Of a DNA stretch of 64,000 nucleotides, positions 61,301 through 64,000 are shown one piece after another. The position numbers were made by a program, and so were the translations under genes. Origin of the DNA: Siphlonurus alternatus (lineage: Eukaryota; Arthropoda; Insecta; Ephemeroptera; Siphlonuridae); the NCBI GenBank assembly GCA_949825025.1, contig OX463783.1:15721628-15785627 (forward strand), read 5' to 3'. The stretch's first letter is position 1. Each line of letters starts with the position of its first letter. The notes beneath the pieces are model-generated. The model was not told the DNA's origin and searched no databases. It worked only from the letters and a program-made list of their open reading frames with translations.

Positions 61301-63884
61301 AGAGACTTTAATTTAAATTGGCTGTACTTTATCTTATAATATATGTTTAATTTTCTGTGACTAAATTATGTTGTATAAATTTACAGAAGAGCTTGCTGGG
61401 GCTATAAGAAATAAAACGAGTCTTAAATTTGGTTTATATCATTCTTTATTTGAATGGTATAATCCATTATGGCTTCAAGATACTGCAAATAATTTTTCTA
61501 CTAATTATTTTGTACATGGAAAAATTATACCGGAAATGAAGGAATTGGTGAGTATAAAAAATAATTTATAAGTTATATGAATGTTGTTATCATTGTTCTT
61601 TAAATTATTTTTTGACGTAATTTTGATCCTTGAAAATATTAAATAATTTGCATTTTTTTTTTAATATTAAAATTCAAGGGCACAATTAAAAGCAGAAAAA
61701 ACTTGTGAAAGTGTTCAACATTTGATAACATGTTTAACAATTAAATCTAGGATCATAGATAAACAACATGCAAATGTATATTATTAATATTTTTGCATTT
61801 TAATCAACCAATCTCAGTGATTGTATGATAAAGATTAGACGTACGTGGTGAAGACTTTTGTTTCTCCATAACTTATAACAAAGTCAGAAAAATTACATTC
61901 TTCAGTTTTTGTTATTTAAATTCTTTTTATATAAAGTTTGGAATGACATGATCATCCTTTTTTTAGATTAAAAGCGAGTAAAAAAGTTAAAAAATAAAAT
62001 AGATATGAACGTAAAATCTTCTTATAAATACAATCAATTTTTAATTGCATATATATATAGAGTGATAATAAAACATTTTTTAATGAAATAACAACAAAAC
62101 ATAGAACTTATGTCATTAATTGAAATTTGTCCTTTCAGTACAAGAGATAATTAATTAATACTTGATTATCTGACGATAATGTTTTAAAATATCTACCATT
62201 AAATACCTTTCACTTGAGATAATATTTATTTTCATATATTTTTTTATCTGAAAATAAGAGGTTACAATCATCTTCGTTGTTGTAAATCCCCAGATGATAT
62301 AAATCGATGAGAAAGTTAAATTGAGATTAATTTATTGATCATTTTAAAAATATTTGTTTTCGTTTTCATTTATAAATTAAATATATAAAATGAAAAACAA
62401 CAACAATATATAGCTTAACGTCTTATCTTAATGACAGGTCACAATTCCATCCAAACTAATTTTATTCATTATATATCACCCTAGATCTAGCTAGATCTGA
62501 ATTCATTATAACAAACAAAATTAATAGGGAGATTGTTTTTATTTCATGTCTTAAATTCGTATTGGTAATAAAACTATTTAGTATTAATTATACTATGTAA
62601 AGAGGAATGATAAAGCACTAATAAAATCATACTAATTCAATAGTTTGTAATAATAATGATTATATGATTAACTCATAAACAATTTTAGAAATATATCCCT
62701 GCCCCTGTTTGAAGTCCGAGCTATTGAAAATCGAGTACATAACCTAACAGTAATTATTGCACTGTATAATACTAAAGATTTTTAGTTACATTAACTGAAC
62801 ATAATAATGGACAACATACATGAATTTTTTTATTGCAGAAATGAATAGAGGGTGCCAAATTATGCTACTCTGAATTTGTTCAGATTTTTTTTTTGAAACC
62901 CAGAACCATTTTTAAATAATTATTGAAAGTGCGGCCAGCCCCCCTGGAGGCGTCAATAGGCGTCTCGGTCCTATCATTTTTATTAAGGATTCAGGGGTGT
63001 CAACTTAATTTACAGAACTTTCAATAATTATTTAAAAATAGTTCCGGGTCTCAAAAAAATCTGAAAAAAAATCAGAGTAGCATAATTTGGTACCCTCTAT
63101 TCATTTCTACAATAAAAAATTTTCATACAATGTAGGTTGTCCATTATAAATAAGTATTGAAATTTCACGTTTACTGCCCAGATCGAACGCTACAAGCCGG
63201 AGGTGCTCTGGTCTGACGGTGAGTGGGAGGCCGAGGACTGGTACTGGAACTCCACATCCTTCCTCGCCTGGCTCTACAACTCCAGTCCTGTCAAGGACAC
63301 CATAGTGAGCAACGATCGTTGGGGAAGCAACACACGCTGCAAGCATGGAGACTTCTATACATGTTCTGATAAATATAATCCAGGTATGTTGTGTCTGTTA
63401 TTTAAAAATAATGATATTTTAACACTTTCATGTTTACTTATAATCTTTGAAAGTGTAAATTTTGTAAAAAAAATAATGTGTTATATTTTAGTGACAGCAT
63501 GGACACAACACTAGAAATATAAAACATGAGCACCTAAGTGGTGTAGAGCTGTAGACTTAATATGTATCAGAATGTCTCTATCATAATTGTTACTCCATAA
63601 CAATCACAATTTGATCTGTCTTAAAAATCTTATAGGAAAAATATAATTATTAAAAAATATTTTTTATTTTTATACAATATTATGATTTTTGATATTCGTA
63701 CCTCAGAGTGATGTACAGATCTCTATTGTATTCTTCACTGCAGGTGTCCTTCAACCTCACAAATGGGAGAACTGTATGACGATCGACAAGGGCTCGTGGG
63801 GCTTCAGACGAAACGCGAGGTTCTCAGACTTCCTCACCTTTCCTGAGCTCATCAAGGAGCTTGTAGCCACCGTCAGCTGTGGAG
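58365..63884 (+). CDS. FUCA: Alpha-L-fucosidase C (GH29), 3' end beyond window
   Basis: Near-copy of fucosidase B in opposite orientation. Seven exons are in the window: 58365-58431, 59479-59625, 59859-60003, 60684-60790, 61387-61547, 63182-63383, 63744-63884, each the same length as its B counterpart; the last three exons of the B model should lie beyond 64000. Signal peptide '[18 protein letters not shown]'; '[12 protein letters not shown]'; nucleophile motif '[10 protein letters not shown]' intact. Protein differences from B are few: leader end, Phe to Leu in exon 3, 'VANNCTT' to 'TANNFST' in exon 5, 'GRNTL' to 'GSNTR' in exon 6, 'DKDSW' to 'DKGSW' in exon 7. Introns have gained a palindrome (intron 3) and a hairpin MITE (intron 5) absent from B. 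Confidence 0.95.
58684..58774. repeat. Perfect-arm hairpin in fucosidase C intron 1
   Basis: Arms of more than 30 bases, 'AATGAATTTTATTTCACTTT' onward and the complement, around a loop near 'GGTGTTCGATGTACCGG'. 'GGATATTCA' sequence nearby. Not seen in fucosidase B. Confidence 0.65.
60141..60402. mobile_element. Near-perfect 262-bp palindrome in fucosidase C intron 3
   Basis: Left arm 'ATTATAAACTATTTTTGT', 'GGGCAATCTTCGCCGATCC', 'CAACACTCCACAAT'; the right arm is the complement of all three in reverse order. Fucosidase B intron 3 is about 280 bases shorter and lacks it, so this is probably an insertion after the duplication. Confidence 0.7.
60861..60960 (+). mobile_element. tRNA-derived SINE-like sequence, fucosidase C intron 4
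   Basis: Counterpart of 54140-54234: 'AAGCACCGTAGCTGAAGTCC', 'GGGTCGGGATGTCATGA', 'GTTCAAAACTCAC'. Flanking DNA is also homologous, so it was copied with the gene. Confidence 0.45.
62806..63145. mobile_element. Hairpin MITE family H, GGACAAC-end type, copy 9 (fucosidase C intron 5)
   Basis: Ends 'AATGGACAACATACATGAA' and 'GTAGGTTGTCCATT', core 'GCAGAAATGAATAGAGGGTG', loop 'GTGCGGCCAGCCCCCCTGG'. It ends about 36 bases before exon 6 and is absent from fucosidase B, so it inserted after duplication or was lost there. Confidence 0.85.
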
Positions 63885-64000
63885 GTGAGTGGAATTGGAG
63901 AACCTGAGTTTGATACCCGGTGGAGTCTAACATTTTTAAATGATTTTTATTTTTTAATTTATTTTTTTTTATTACAGATTTTATTTTGGTAAAATTAATT
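63885..64000. other. Start of fucosidase C intron 7
   Basis: Begins 'GTGAGTGGAATTGGAGAACC' and carries the 'ACCCGGTGGAGTC' segment also present at the same place in introns of A and B. Confidence 0.7.

Overview
The window is eukaryotic nuclear DNA from an invertebrate animal. Genes are split by canonical GT-AG introns, exons are GC-richer and conserved, and introns and spacers are strongly AT-rich, with long A/T runs and many hairpin-forming elements. All recognisable proteins are metazoan types (condensin kleisin, ASB SOCS-box protein, TPPP, LITAF-domain protein, animal haem peroxidase, GH29 fucosidases). The phylum cannot be fixed from the sequence. No tRNA, rRNA or CRISPR was found. Exon models were built by hand from reading-frame continuity and splice sites; every junction quoted keeps frame.

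Layout. 350-3765 (+): 3' part of the condensin I kleisin NCAPH. 3766-10030: repeat-rich spacer with nested hairpin elements. 10031-13040 (+): ankyrin-repeat SOCS-box (ASB-type) gene. 15071-17095 (-): tentative two-exon gene for a 75-residue membrane-hairpin protein. 17710-20614 (+): three-exon gene for an unrecognised secreted protein with six paired-cysteine modules. 22089-37786 (-): fifteen-exon animal haem peroxidase, 729 aa. Its 6.8-kb intron 2 holds a complete TPPP gene on the opposite strand (30651-32028) and a foldback transposon (32481-35214). 40714-45003 (-): GH29 alpha-L-fucosidase A. 46406-48240 (-): LITAF-domain gene. 49905-56978 (-): fucosidase B. 58365 to beyond the right edge (+): fucosidase C. 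B and C are head-to-head near-copies, an inverted duplication.

How the genes relate. Most neighbours look functionally unrelated. The exception is the fucosidase cluster: three predicted secreted or lysosomal enzymes removing alpha-L-fucose from glycans. One exon of A is base-for-base identical to the matching exon of B although neighbouring exons differ clearly, which points to gene conversion.

The most unusual parts are: (1) a foldback element with arms of roughly 15-bp tandem subrepeats, flanked by a perfect 9-bp direct repeat; (2) a hairpin MITE family (at least nine copies) with a common core but two different ends, one copy carrying two further transposons with their own target duplications; (3) two TTAA-targeted hairpins sharing ends but not interiors; (4) the paired-cysteine secreted protein.
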